DNA of 64,000 nucleotides from Undibacterium umbellatum (GTDB lineage: Bacteria > Pseudomonadota > Gammaproteobacteria > Burkholderiales > Burkholderiaceae_D), in contig NZ_JACOFX010000005.1 of assembly GCF_014284125.1 (NCBI RefSeq), positions 124,001 through 188,000 of the forward strand. Direction: 5' to 3'. This document shows positions 23,622 through 32,432 of the stretch, one piece after another (position 1 is the first letter of the stretch; every line of letters starts with the position of its first letter). The position numbers were made by a program, and so were the translations under genes. Below the pieces are notes generated by a model. The model saw nothing but the letters and a program-made list of their open reading frames with translations. It did not search any database and had not been told where the DNA came from.

Positions 23622-24560
23622 ATGGAACTGCGCCAGCTACGTTATTTTATTGCTATCGTCGATCACGGCTCGCTGTCGCGTGCTGCTCGGGTGCTGCATA
23701 TCGTGCAGCCCGCCCTGACCCAGCAATTGCAGCAACTCGAAGAAGAACTGGGCGCAACTTTGTTGCACAGGTCTGCTCAGGGCATGCAAGCTACCGATGC
23801 CGGTAGAATATTCTATGAGCACGCGCTGGCGATTTTGAAGCAAGTCAGCGATGCCAAGTCGGCAGTCGCGCAGTCGACCGATAAACCCAGCGGCACAGTC
23901 GCGCTGGGCATACCGCAAAGTGCTTCAGGCGCGCTGGCTTTTCCCCTTTTGAAAGCAGTACGTACTGCATACCCAGATATCGTGTTTCAACTGACAGAAG
24001 AATTGACAGGCAACCTGACTGAGCAATTGCGTTCAGGTCGTTTGAATCTCGCCATCCTGTTTGATGATGGTCAATTGGGTGGCTTCACCACTAAGCCGCT
24101 GGTGGAAGAAGAAATGATGTACATCACGCGCACGGATTCGCAATTCGCCTGTAAACGTAAATCGATTACCCTGGCGCAGTCCTTGGAGGCTACGCTGATT
24201 TTGCCCAGCATACAACATGGTGTGCGGCCGCGCATCGAGCAGGTGGTCCGGCAGCAGGGAATGCGCATAGAAAATGTCATCGACATCACTTCGATCGCAA
24301 TTCTAAAGTCTGCACTGCTGGCTGATATGGGCGCAACCATCTTACCTGTCTCTCCCATGCTGGCAGAAATTGAACGTGGCGAAATGCGCGCCTGCCCCAT
24401 CAGCGATGTACAACTATCACGCACTGTGACACTCTGCGCATCAAAAAATATCCCTTTGACGAATGCTGCCATGGCAGTGGAAAAACTGGTGCTGGAACTG
24501 ACCCGGGATTTGAGCGCGAGCGGCAAATGGCTGGGCACCAGCAATCTTGTGGCGCAATGA
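23622..24560 (+). CDS. LysR-family transcriptional regulator
   Basis: 312 residues: N-terminal helix-turn-helix (MELRQLRYFIAIVDHGSLSR, then VLHIVQPALTQQLQQLEEEL) and a periplasmic-binding-protein-like effector domain. The ALTQQLQQLEEELGATLLHR segment and overall pattern resemble Nac/CynR-type LysR proteins; target genes are not evident. It follows the Lrp gene by four bases and its stop overlaps the next start (ATGA), so lrp-lysR-kinase-response regulator may form one transcript, an unusual mixture of regulators. Confidence 0.85.
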   Translation: MELRQLRYFIAIVDHGSLSRAARVLHIVQPALTQQLQQLEEELGATLLHRSAQGMQATDAGRIFYEHALAILKQVSDAKSAVAQSTDKPSGTVALGIPQSASGALAFPLLKAVRTAYPDIVFQLTEELTGNLTEQLRSGRLNLAILFDDGQLGGFTTKPLVEEEMMYITRTDSQFACKRKSITLAQSLEATLILPSIQHGVRPRIEQVVRQQGMRIENVIDITSIAILKSALLADMGATILPVSPMLAEIERGEMRACPISDVQLSRTVTLCASKNIPLTNAAMAVEKLVLELTRDLSASGKWLGTSNLVAQ

Positions 24561-25633
24561 TGAGCGAACAAGCTTACTGGAGCAAGATCAAAACTCCCGC
24601 TTTGGCAGGCTGGCTTTTATTCTGGCTACTGATGGTGACAGTCGCCGTGCAAGACCACATAAAAGGTGGCGGCAAGCATATCTGGGAACCCATATTCTGG
24701 GAAAGCTCTTCTGCTCTCGTTGGCACATTCCTGCTCTTGCTACAAAAGCGAAAACTGACTGACAGGCGTTTGCTGCAGACGCCAGCCAAATGGTTCTGGC
24801 AACAAATACGGTCTCTGCCTTTGTTCAGCACATTATTTGTTGTGCTGGTATATAGCCTGCGCCACTCGGTATATGCCTTGCTGGGACTCAGCTACCAACA
24901 TGATGGCTGGCTCAAGGTTTATTTTTATGAATGCAGCAAGATATTCCTGTTTTTTGGCATGTTCTATGTCGTCATATTTGGCCTGCAAGCTTATGCCTCT
25001 TTGATGGAAGAAAAAGAAAAAACAGAAAAATCCCAGGCTCTGTTGCGCGAGGCGCAATTGCACAGGTTGACACAACAGATGCAGCCGCATTTCCTGTTCA
25101 ATGTACTCAATACCATTTCATCGCTGATGTATAGCGATGTCAAACTGGCTGACACTGCACTAAGCCAGATCGCCTCACTCTTGCGCGCCAGTATGGACTT
25201 GGGCCAGCACAGCGAAACCAGCCTCGCAGATGAGCTGAATCTGCTGCAAGCCTATGCGAAGTTGATGAGCCTGCGCTTTGTCGACAGGGTTGAAATCCAC
25301 TGGGACATTGCTGACGAAGTGCTGGCCAGTAAAGTACCCGTGATGAGCCTGCAGACCATACTCGAAAACAGTTTCAAGCATACCGTGGAAAAACGTAGCC
25401 AGCTTACTAAGCTAAAGATCAGTGCATATAGGGAGGAAGGGCAAGTCATCATACGCATTGCGGATGATGTCGGGCATTTGCATGAGAGTGATCAAGGCCC
25501 AGGCCTGGGCATCAGTAATCTGCGACAGCGGCTGCAAGTTTTGTATCAAGATAAAGCTAGCCTCCAGATGAGCAACCTGGTACCTGCTGGTGTTATGACC
25601 GAGCTGCGCTTGCCTTTGATGTCGGGGGCTTAG
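24557..25633 (+). CDS. LytS/YehU-type sensor histidine kinase
   Basis: 358 residues with about four hydrophobic segments in the first ~160 residues, then a His_kinase-type core: HRLTQQMQPHFLFNVLNTI carries the phospho-accepting His, NSFKHTVEK is the N box, and GPGLGISNLRQRL the glycine box. No extracellular sensor domain. ATG 24557 overlaps the LysR stop by four bases; ATG 24560 is equally possible. The LytTR response regulator begins five bases after its stop and is its obvious partner. Confidence 0.85.
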   Translation: MMSEQAYWSKIKTPALAGWLLFWLLMVTVAVQDHIKGGGKHIWEPIFWESSSALVGTFLLLLQKRKLTDRRLLQTPAKWFWQQIRSLPLFSTLFVVLVYSLRHSVYALLGLSYQHDGWLKVYFYECSKIFLFFGMFYVVIFGLQAYASLMEEKEKTEKSQALLREAQLHRLTQQMQPHFLFNVLNTISSLMYSDVKLADTALSQIASLLRASMDLGQHSETSLADELNLLQAYAKLMSLRFVDRVEIHWDIADEVLASKVPVMSLQTILENSFKHTVEKRSQLTKLKISAYREEGQVIIRIADDVGHLHESDQGPGLGISNLRQRLQVLYQDKASLQMSNLVPAGVMTELRLPLMSGA

Positions 25634-25637
25634 CGAC

Positions 25638-26336
25638 ATGAAAATCCTCATCGTCGATGATGAAGCCTATGCCAGAGACAAGCTCAGACGCCTGGTGGCC
25701 GAGCATTTGGCAGGCGCAGTTGTATCGGAAGCACGGGATGGCAAGGAAGCGCTGGAGTGTATACACAAGCAGCAGCCAGATCTCGTCTTTCTCGATATAC
25801 AGATGCCGGAGATGGATGGTATTACCGTCGCCAGTCAATTGACAGCGCCTGTGCCTATGATCATCTTTGTCACCGCCTATGACCAGTTTGCCCTGCAGGC
25901 ATTTGATGCGAATGCGATAGATTATTTGCTTAAACCCTTTGATGAAACGAGGTTCTTGCGCTCTCTCCAAAAAGTTCAGGAACGCAGGAGCGGCGCAAAA
26001 AAAATCCAGACAGATCAGCATTTGCTCTTGAATGAAAAAGGCCGTGTCACCGTCATCAAACTGACCGACATCATACGGCTGGAAGCGGCGGACAATTATG
26101 TCGTCATCCATACCGCTCAACAACAGCACATGATGAGGCAAACCTTATCTGGTTTGCAGGAAAGGCTGGGCAATGGCTTTGTGCGGTGCCACCGCAGCCA
26201 TATTGTCAGGCTGGACCAGATTACCCAGGTCGTGCCGGCACAAAAGGGCGATGCAGAGCTGCTACTGCTGAACGACATACGACTGCCATGCAGCCGTCAA
26301 CACCGGGATGAAGTGGTACAAGGCTTAGCCAGATAG
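25638..26336 (+). CDS. LytTR-family response regulator
   Basis: 232 residues: receiver domain (IVDDEAYAR acidic pocket, phospho-acceptor Asp in FLDIQMPEMDG, switch Thr in VTAYD, Lys in LLKPF) and a LytTR DNA-binding domain (DIIRLEAADNYVVIHT, FVRCHRSHIVRLDQI). It is paired with the preceding kinase. Such AlgR/LytR-type regulators often control envelope or exopolysaccharide genes, which fits the acyltransferase that follows 122 bases later, but that link is inferred. Confidence 0.88.
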   Translation: MKILIVDDEAYARDKLRRLVAEHLAGAVVSEARDGKEALECIHKQQPDLVFLDIQMPEMDGITVASQLTAPVPMIIFVTAYDQFALQAFDANAIDYLLKPFDETRFLRSLQKVQERRSGAKKIQTDQHLLLNEKGRVTVIKLTDIIRLEAADNYVVIHTAQQQHMMRQTLSGLQERLGNGFVRCHRSHIVRLDQITQVVPAQKGDAELLLLNDIRLPCSRQHRDEVVQGLAR

Positions 26337-26410
26337 ATCTGGAGAGTGCGAATTTTCCATTTTACCCCTGCCCACATCCAGTCTGCCACATTTTTCTGGT
26401 ACGAATCTGA

Positions 26411-26427
26411 TCATGCTCTTAGCATGA
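26411..26427. promoter_or_regulatory. Inverted repeat upstream of acyltransferase gene
   Basis: TCATGCT and AGCATGA flank a CTT spacer, 32 bases before the acyltransferase start and 75 bases after the LytTR gene. It could be a weak operator or a short hairpin; there is no direct link to LytTR sites, which are usually direct repeats. Confidence 0.3.
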
Positions 26428-26458
26428 CACCTGTGTTCATCAACGCCAGAAAATAGCC

Positions 26459-27658
26459 ATGTCAAATTCAAGCCTCGTATTGCCAGGTTTGCCGTCCCAG
26501 CGGCTATACTTTCTTGACTGGGTCAGGATCATTGCCTTCTTCCTGCTGATCCTGTATCACGTTGGCATGTACTATGTCGAATGGGGCTGGCATGTCAAAA
26601 GTTCGCATGCAAGTAGTGCGATTCAACCGCTAATGATGCTGACCAGTCCCTGGCGCCTGAGCCTGTTGTTCTTCATCTCTGGTGTGGCATCTGCCTTCAT
26701 GCTGGAAAAAATCGCTACCGGGAAATTCCTGCGCAGCCGCAGCCTGCGTCTTTTGCTGCCATTGATCTTTGGCATGTACATCGTGGTGCCACCACAGGCT
26801 TATCTGGAAGTCGTGGAAAAACTGGCCTATGCAGGCAGCTATAATGAATTCATGCAGTTATACCTGCATCGCTTCCGTGGTTTCAAGATCGAAGGCAAGG
26901 TACTGGACCTGCCTACCTGGAACCATCTGTGGTTTGTGTCCTACCTGTGGGTATATAGTGTGTTGCTGTGGTTCTGGCTGGCTTATAAACCAGCTTGGTT
27001 CCAGGCCGCCCGTAGCTGCTTGCAAAAACAGATGAAGGGCTGGCGCATCCTGGTTTTTCCTGCCGCTTATCTGGCGATGGTACGCATGGGCTTGCTCAGT
27101 TCTTTCCCGCCCAATAATGGCCTGACGGGCGATTGGTATAACCATGCCTGTTACTTGTTTATCTTTACGTTTGGTGCGTTGGTCGCGAATTCATCGACCT
27201 TCTGGCAAGAGCTGGCTGCCATGCGCTGGTTAGCCCTCAGGATAGCCGCATGTGGCTGGCTCTTCCTGATCATTTATTTCAATATCGATTATCCCGAAGC
27301 ACCAAAATGGCTACTCATGCTCCAGCGCTGCGTATGGGTTTGCATGGGCTGGTCAGCGATTATTGCAGCCTGTGGCTATGCAAAAGAGTATCTGAATGTC
27401 GACAGCCCGGCGCGACGCTATCTGACGCAGGCTGTGTTTCCTGTGTACATCCTGCATCAGACTTATATCGTCATCATGGCACATAGCATGAAGCCGCTGG
27501 CGCTGCCTGCGCTCACAGAAGGAATCTTGTTAATTGCCCTGACGGCAGCAACTTGCTTCTTCAGTTATGAAATCATACGTCGGGTATCTTTCCTGCGCCC
27601 TCTGTTCGGACTGGATATCGGGTTTGCTTATAAACCCAGATCACTGAGTCCAGGGTGA
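26459..27658 (+). CDS. Acyltransferase 3 family membrane protein (MdoC/OpgC-like)
   Basis: 399 residues with about ten membrane segments. The N-terminal [20 protein letters not shown], with the family His at its end, and the [20 protein letters not shown] segment identify the acyltransferase-3 family, which transfers acyl groups to periplasmic or surface glycans. The closest pattern is the glucan-succinylating MdoC type, but the true acceptor is unknown. It follows the LytS/LytTR pair and may be its target. Its last 31 bases overlap the 3' end of the opposite-strand DUF1348 gene. Confidence 0.8.
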   Translation: MSNSSLVLPGLPSQRLYFLDWVRIIAFFLLILYHVGMYYVEWGWHVKSSHASSAIQPLMMLTSPWRLSLLFFISGVASAFMLEKIATGKFLRSRSLRLLLPLIFGMYIVVPPQAYLEVVEKLAYAGSYNEFMQLYLHRFRGFKIEGKVLDLPTWNHLWFVSYLWVYSVLLWFWLAYKPAWFQAARSCLQKQMKGWRILVFPAAYLAMVRMGLLSSFPPNNGLTGDWYNHACYLFIFTFGALVANSSTFWQELAAMRWLALRIAACGWLFLIIYFNIDYPEAPKWLLMLQRCVWVCMGWSAIIAACGYAKEYLNVDSPARRYLTQAVFPVYILHQTYIVIMAHSMKPLALPALTEGILLIALTAATCFFSYEIIRRVSFLRPLFGLDIGFAYKPRSLSPG

Positions 27659-28110
27659 TCATCTGGCCGCTTACCCTGGGGCCAGTGAAACAGGCGTTGA
27701 TCTGTGCTGATGCGCAGATCATTAATGCTGGCAATGCGTCTGTGCATTAAGCCATTATCAGCAAATTCCCAGTTCTCATTACCGTAAGAACGTGTCCAGT
27801 TACCGTCATGATCGCAACTCTCATAGGCGAAGCGCACGGCAATGCGATTGTCGCGAAAAGCCCATAATTCCTTGATCAGGCGGTATTCGCGTTCAGCCGC
27901 CCATTTACGCTGCAAAAATTCCCTGACTTGCTCACGACCTTGCGGGAATTCATGGCGGTTACGCCAGGCCGTATCCACGGTATAGGCCAGCACCACCTTG
28001 TCCGGGTCGCGGCTATTCCAGCCATCTTCTGCCATGCGCACTTTTTGCATTGCTGTTTCAAGTGTAAAGGGAGGCAAGGGAGGGCGGGCAATTTCTTTTG
28101 ACTTATCCAT
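27628..28110 (-). CDS. DUF1348 / NTF2-like protein
   Basis: 160 residues of the nuclear-transport-factor-2 fold, DUF1348 type: [17 protein letters not shown] opens the cone-shaped fold and RYAYE-like [23 protein letters not shown] is the conserved centre. No catalytic residues are assignable. It is divergent from a LysR gene with a perfect palindrome between them, so the LysR protein probably controls it. The 3' end overlaps the acyltransferase gene by 31 bases. Confidence 0.8.
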   Translation of the reverse strand: MDKSKEIARPPLPPFTLETAMQKVRMAEDGWNSRDPDKVVLAYTVDTAWRNRHEFPQGREQVREFLQRKWAAEREYRLIKELWAFRDNRIAVRFAYESCDHDGNWTRSYGNENWEFADNGLMHRRIASINDLRISTDQRLFHWPQGKRPDDHPGLSDLGL

Positions 28111-28191
28111 ATTTATTCATCCTTTAAGTGACGAGTGCGAATTTGTAAAGGAGCAATTTACGCAATATCGTTTGTCTGAAGAATAGCCATC

Positions 28192-28214
28192 ATTTACAAT
28201 TGATTATTGTAAAT
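28192..28214. promoter_or_regulatory. Perfect palindrome, likely LysR operator
   Basis: ATTTACAAT and its exact complement ATTGTAAAT are separated by TGATT. The site lies 24 bases before the LysR start and 81 bases before the divergent DUF1348 start, and contains the T-N11-A pattern of LysR boxes, so it probably serves both autoregulation and control of DUF1348. Confidence 0.65.
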
Positions 28215-28237
28215 TGCGGAATAATTGCTGGAGTGCT

Positions 28238-29137
28238 ATGGATAAGCTGCATCTGATGACGGTTTTTGTGGCAGTCGCTGAAGAAGAGGGCTTTGCTGCC
28301 GCTGCCCGTCGATTGGCCATGTCGCCACCGGCTGTCACCCGTGCCATCGCCGCGCTGGAAGCCAGGCTCAGTGTCAAGCTGCTCAATCGCAGTACCCGTT
28401 TTGTCAGGGTCACAGAAGCAGGGCAGCGTTATCTGGAAGATGCGCGCCGCATCATTGCTGATGTTGAGGCCGCTGACGAGGCCACGGCTGGCATCAATGC
28501 CGAACCGCGTGGGCATTTGACTGTCACTGCTCCCGTGATGTTTGGCAAAATGTTTGTCATGCCCGGCATCGTTGAATATTTACAGCGCTACCCAGCCATG
28601 GATGTGTCTGCGCTATTCCTCGACCGTGTCGTCAATTTGCTGGAAGAAGGTGTGGATGTTGGTGTACGCATAGGCGAGCTGCCAGATTCCAGCATGAAAG
28701 CCATACGGGTAGGGCAGATACACCGCGTGCTGTGCGCCTCACCCGTTTATCTGCAGCAACATGGCACGCCAGCCAATCCGGATGAATTAAGCAGGCACAG
28801 TATCATTGCCGCTACTGGCGTCACCCCCATGGTGGAATGGCGCTTTGCCCATGCCGGGCAGAACATGGCTGTCAAGGTCAAGCCGCGTCTGACGGTCAGC
28901 AGCAACGATGCTGCCATAGTAGGCAGCCTGGCTGGCCTGGGCATCAGCCGGCTTCTTTCTTACCAGGTGGGCGGGTATTTTGATGACGGACAATTGTGTC
29001 GGGTCATGCAGACATATGAAACCGCTCCCTTGCCAGTGCATGTGGTACACAGAGAGGGGCGTTACGCGAATGTCAAGGTGAGAAGTTTTGTCGATCTCAT
29101 CGTTGCGCAATTACGTGAAAAAATGCTGCAACGCTGA
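28238..29137 (+). CDS. LysR-family transcriptional regulator
   Basis: 299 residues: helix-turn-helix (LHLMTVFVAVAEEEGFAAAA, then MSPPAVTRAIAALEARL) and a substrate-binding domain of the DhcR/AaeR-like group (RGHLTVTAPVMFGKMFVMP). ATG 28238 follows GGAG by seven bases; an upstream in-frame TTG at 28214 would lie inside the palindrome. It is divergent from the DUF1348 gene, the likely target. Effector unknown. Confidence 0.87.
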   Translation: MDKLHLMTVFVAVAEEEGFAAAARRLAMSPPAVTRAIAALEARLSVKLLNRSTRFVRVTEAGQRYLEDARRIIADVEAADEATAGINAEPRGHLTVTAPVMFGKMFVMPGIVEYLQRYPAMDVSALFLDRVVNLLEEGVDVGVRIGELPDSSMKAIRVGQIHRVLCASPVYLQQHGTPANPDELSRHSIIAATGVTPMVEWRFAHAGQNMAVKVKPRLTVSSNDAAIVGSLAGLGISRLLSYQVGGYFDDGQLCRVMQTYETAPLPVHVVHREGRYANVKVRSFVDLIVAQLREKMLQR

Positions 29138-29207
29138 AACCGACATTTATCCAGCAACAAAAATTGCCAGTATGGATACCGCATTGTTTGTTCTCGACGA
29201 CAATTTG

Positions 29208-29237
29208 TTGACACTTGAAAACCCAGGGTGTTATATT
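29208..29237 (+). promoter_or_regulatory. Promoter of sugar ABC operon
   Basis: TTGACA (29208-29213) and TATATT (29232-29237) with an 18-base spacer form the best sigma70-type promoter in the window. Transcription would begin near 29244, just before the LacI-type operator at 29250-29266. Confidence 0.7.
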
Positions 29238-29249
29238 TTGCCAGGATTT

Positions 29250-29266
29250 ATGGTAACGTTTCCAAT
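29250..29266. promoter_or_regulatory. LacI-type operator, site 1 (sugar ABC operon)
   Basis: ATGGTAACGTTTCCAAT matches the palindromic GGAAACGTTTCC pattern seen at 34817, 35060 and 36656. It covers roughly +6 to +22 of the predicted transcript, where a bound repressor would block transcription. Confidence 0.7.
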
Positions 29267-29364
29267 TGTGTTAAATTAACACAAGCAAGAATAGAACACT
29301 GGAAAGCCACCAGAAAAAAGCAGGCCAAGAACTGCTGTCTGGATACCGTCAACACGGAGACAAA

Positions 29365-30606
29365 ATGCGTAAACTGAATAAACCGGCGCTGGCCATGGTA
29401 TTGGCCAGCCTTGCGTCTGTCCATCTGCCTGCGCAGTCAGCCGGACAAAAGACGGAAGTCATGCACTGGTGGACTTCCGGCGGTGAATCAGCCGCCGTCG
29501 CCAAGTTTGCTGATGCCTATCGCGCCGCAGGCGGCACTTGGGCTGATACTGCCATCGCTGGCGGCGACCAGGCCCGCTCTGTCGCTATCAACCGCATGGT
29601 GGGCGGCAATCCGCCGACGGCGGCGCAGTTCAATATTTCCAGACAATTTCAGGACGTGGTCGAGCAAGACATGTTGAACAATGTCGATGAGATCGCCGCC
29701 AGAGAAAACTGGGACAAGACTTTGCCTGAGCCGATACGCAATGTGCTCAAGATCAAGGGCCACTATTATGCCGTGCCAGTGAACATTCATATGCCGACCT
29801 GGATATGGTATTCCAAGTCAGCCTTCAAAAAAGCGGGCATAGACAAGGAACCCGTGACACCGGATGAAATGTTTGCTGCGCTAGACAAGCTCAAGGCAGC
29901 CGGTCTGATACCGCTGGCGCATGGCGGCCAGGCATGGCAAGAAACTATCGTCTTCATGGCCATGCTGGCGAATGTGGGCGGCAAAGACCTCTATCTGAGC
30001 GTGATACGTGACCGTGACACCGCAGCGATGAACTCGGAAGCCTTTCGTAAAGTGCTGCTGAGCTTCAAGCGTCTGCATTCCTATGTCGATACTGCATCAC
30101 CAGGGCGCAACTGGAATGACAGTACAGCCTTGCTCATCAATGGCAAGGCTGGCATGCAAATCATGGGTGACTGGGTCATGGGTGAATTTGTCGCCGCCAA
30201 ACAAGTTGCTGGCCGTGAATATGGTTGCATGCCAGGCCTGGGGCCAAAAGCGCCTTACCTGATACAGGGCGACGTATTTGTCTTCCCCAAGAGCCGCAAT
30301 GCGGAAACCATCAAGGCGCAAAAACTGCTGGCCAGCATCATGGTCGCCCCTGGACCGCAACTGGAATTCAATAAACTCAAAGGCTCCATTCCTGTCCGGA
30401 ATGACGCTGATCCTACACAAATGAATCTATGCGCCAAGGCCGGGATGGAAATCATGAAGGACAAAAGCCGCCATGCCGGCATAGGTGAGATCTATCTGAC
30501 GCCTGATCAAAACGGTGCTTTGACCGATGTCCTGACTGCTTACTGGAACACCAATATGACAGTAGAAAAGGCGCAAAAGAATATCATCGCCGCACTGAAA
30601 AATTGA
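29365..30606 (+). CDS. Sugar ABC transporter, substrate-binding protein
   Basis: 413 residues: signal peptide (to ...LPAQSAG), then a family-1 solute-binding fold (VMHWWTSGGESAAVAKFADAY, PTAAQFNISRQFQD, YYAVPVNIHMPTWIWYS). It resembles the glucose/mannose or beta-glucoside binding proteins of betaproteobacteria. ATG 29365 follows GGAG by six bases. It is first in a four-gene transporter unit with a LacI-type operator upstream. The linked beta-glucosidases suggest glucose or a short beta-glucan as ligand (inference). Confidence 0.88.
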   Translation: MRKLNKPALAMVLASLASVHLPAQSAGQKTEVMHWWTSGGESAAVAKFADAYRAAGGTWADTAIAGGDQARSVAINRMVGGNPPTAAQFNISRQFQDVVEQDMLNNVDEIAARENWDKTLPEPIRNVLKIKGHYYAVPVNIHMPTWIWYSKSAFKKAGIDKEPVTPDEMFAALDKLKAAGLIPLAHGGQAWQETIVFMAMLANVGGKDLYLSVIRDRDTAAMNSEAFRKVLLSFKRLHSYVDTASPGRNWNDSTALLINGKAGMQIMGDWVMGEFVAAKQVAGREYGCMPGLGPKAPYLIQGDVFVFPKSRNAETIKAQKLLASIMVAPGPQLEFNKLKGSIPVRNDADPTQMNLCAKAGMEIMKDKSRHAGIGEIYLTPDQNGALTDVLTAYWNTNMTVEKAQKNIIAALKN

Positions 30607-30641
30607 GCATAAGCTACCAACGACAAACTACATACGCACAC

Positions 30642-31556
30642 ATGCAAGCTACTTCTCGCTACGCCAGATCCAAAGGCAAGCTGCATCTGAAGCTCATACC
30701 TCATGCGGCCCTGTTGCCCATGAGTTTGACTGTGGTATTCGGCTATCTGGCAACAGTGCTGTGGACATTGAAAATATCACTGAGCAGCTCGCGCACTTTA
30801 CCTATAAATAATTTCGTCGGCCTGACGCAGTATGAGCGCCTGTTTGAGAGTGAGCGCTGGTTGTTGTCGCTGAATAATCTGGCAATGTATGGCGTGCTTT
30901 TCATTCTTGCCTGTGTTGTCATCGGTTTTCTATTGGCAGTTTTCATCGACCAGAATGTTACCGGTGAAGGTGTCTTGCGCACTATCTTCCTGTACCCTTA
31001 TGCCATGTCCTTCGTCGCCACTGGCCTGGTGTGGCAATGGATGCTGACACCCGGCATAGGAATACAGCAAGGCATACGCCAACTGGGTTTCAAGGACTTT
31101 CAGTTTGACTGGATCATCGACCAGGACATGGTTATCTACACTGTCGTCATTGCCACGGTCTGGCAAGCCTCGGGCCTGGTCATGGCCATGTTGCTGGCAG
31201 GTTTGCGTGGCATCGACGAAGATATCTGGAAAGCCGCCCGCATCGATGGCATACCGGCCTGGCGGGTTTACCTGTCCATCATCATCCCCATGCTGGCGCC
31301 AAATTTCGCCACCGTTTTTTTATTGCTGGCAACTGCCGTCGTCAAACTGTTTGATGCAGTCGAAGCCATGACCCAGGGTGGCCCTGGCACAGCCAGTGAA
31401 GTACCAGCCAAGTTCATCATGGACCATTTATTCGGGCGCGCCAATCTGGCGCTGGCATCTGCCGGTGCCATCATGATGCTTTTGCCAGTGCTGGCCTTGC
31501 TGATACCCTATGCTTATGCGCGCGCCCGTACCCGTACCATCGAGGGGAAAGTATGA
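30642..31556 (+). CDS. Sugar ABC transporter permease (MalF type)
   Basis: 304 residues with six membrane segments and the EAA loop that contacts the ATPase (EDIWKAARIDGIPAWRVYLS). ATG 30642 is chosen; an in-frame TTG at 30603 overlaps the stop of the binding-protein gene and would add 13 residues. It overlaps the next permease start by four bases (ATGA), showing translational coupling. Part of the transporter encoded at 29365-33497. Confidence 0.87.
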   Translation: MQATSRYARSKGKLHLKLIPHAALLPMSLTVVFGYLATVLWTLKISLSSSRTLPINNFVGLTQYERLFESERWLLSLNNLAMYGVLFILACVVIGFLLAVFIDQNVTGEGVLRTIFLYPYAMSFVATGLVWQWMLTPGIGIQQGIRQLGFKDFQFDWIIDQDMVIYTVVIATVWQASGLVMAMLLAGLRGIDEDIWKAARIDGIPAWRVYLSIIIPMLAPNFATVFLLLATAVVKLFDAVEAMTQGGPGTASEVPAKFIMDHLFGRANLALASAGAIMMLLPVLALLIPYAYARARTRTIEGKV

Positions 31557-32422
31557 AGCGAGAGGCAAGGCGCACATGGACACCAGCTCGCATTGGCATT
31601 TATGCTTTCCTGCTAACTGCTGCGGCATTCTTTTTATTGCCGTTGTATATCATGCTGGTGACTTCGTTCAAGTCCATGGATGAAATTCGCCTTGGGAATA
31701 TCTTTGCCTTACCCACGGACATCACCATGGAACCATGGCGGCAAGCCTGGAGTACCGCTTGTACAGGTGTGGCCTGTGAAGGTATCAGCGGCGGTTTCTG
31801 GAATTCGGTAGCGATTACCTTGCCCAGCACCGTGCTGGCGATTTTCCTTGGCGCCTTGAATGGCTATGCGCTGACTTTCTGGCGACCGCGTGGTGCGCAA
31901 ATCCTTTTTGGCATTTTGCTGGCAGGGGCTTTTATTCCCGTACAAGTCATGATGTTCCCGCTAGTGCGTGTGCTGGCTACTCTGAATATATTCAGTACCT
32001 TGCCCGGCATAGTCATGGTGCATGTCATCTTTGGCATGCCCATCATGACTTTGTTGTTCCGCAATTATTATCTGGGCATACCGCAGGAATTGTTTCATGC
32101 AGCACGCATAGACGGCGGCGGGTTTTTCCGTATCTTTGTGCAACTGATGTTACCTATGTCCCTGCCCATGATAGTGGTGGCAGCCATCATGCAGGTCACA
32201 GGCGTATGGAATGACTACATCCTCGGCCTGGTATTTGCCGGGCGTGAGCATTTGCCCATGACGGCGCAACTCAATAATGTTATCAACACGACGACTGGCA
32301 CCAGAATGTACAACGTCAATATGGCAGCAACCATATTGACTGCCTTGCTGCCGCTCGCCATCTATTTCATATCAGGCCGCTGGTTTGTACGCGGAATTGC
32401 CGCTGGCGCGGTCAAGGGTTAA
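31553..32422 (+). CDS. Sugar ABC transporter permease (MalG type)
   Basis: 289 residues with six membrane segments. The C-terminal half has the EAA motif (QELFHAARIDGGGFFRIFVQ). An unusual periplasmic loop with two Cys (CTGVACEG, near residue 65) is present, which may form a disulfide. It overlaps the preceding permease by four bases and is followed ten bases later by the ATPase gene, so the three are co-translated. Confidence 0.87.
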   Translation: MKREARRTWTPARIGIYAFLLTAAAFFLLPLYIMLVTSFKSMDEIRLGNIFALPTDITMEPWRQAWSTACTGVACEGISGGFWNSVAITLPSTVLAIFLGALNGYALTFWRPRGAQILFGILLAGAFIPVQVMMFPLVRVLATLNIFSTLPGIVMVHVIFGMPIMTLLFRNYYLGIPQELFHAARIDGGGFFRIFVQLMLPMSLPMIVVAAIMQVTGVWNDYILGLVFAGREHLPMTAQLNNVINTTTGTRMYNVNMAATILTALLPLAIYFISGRWFVRGIAAGAVKG

Positions 32423-32432
32423 GGACGAGTGC

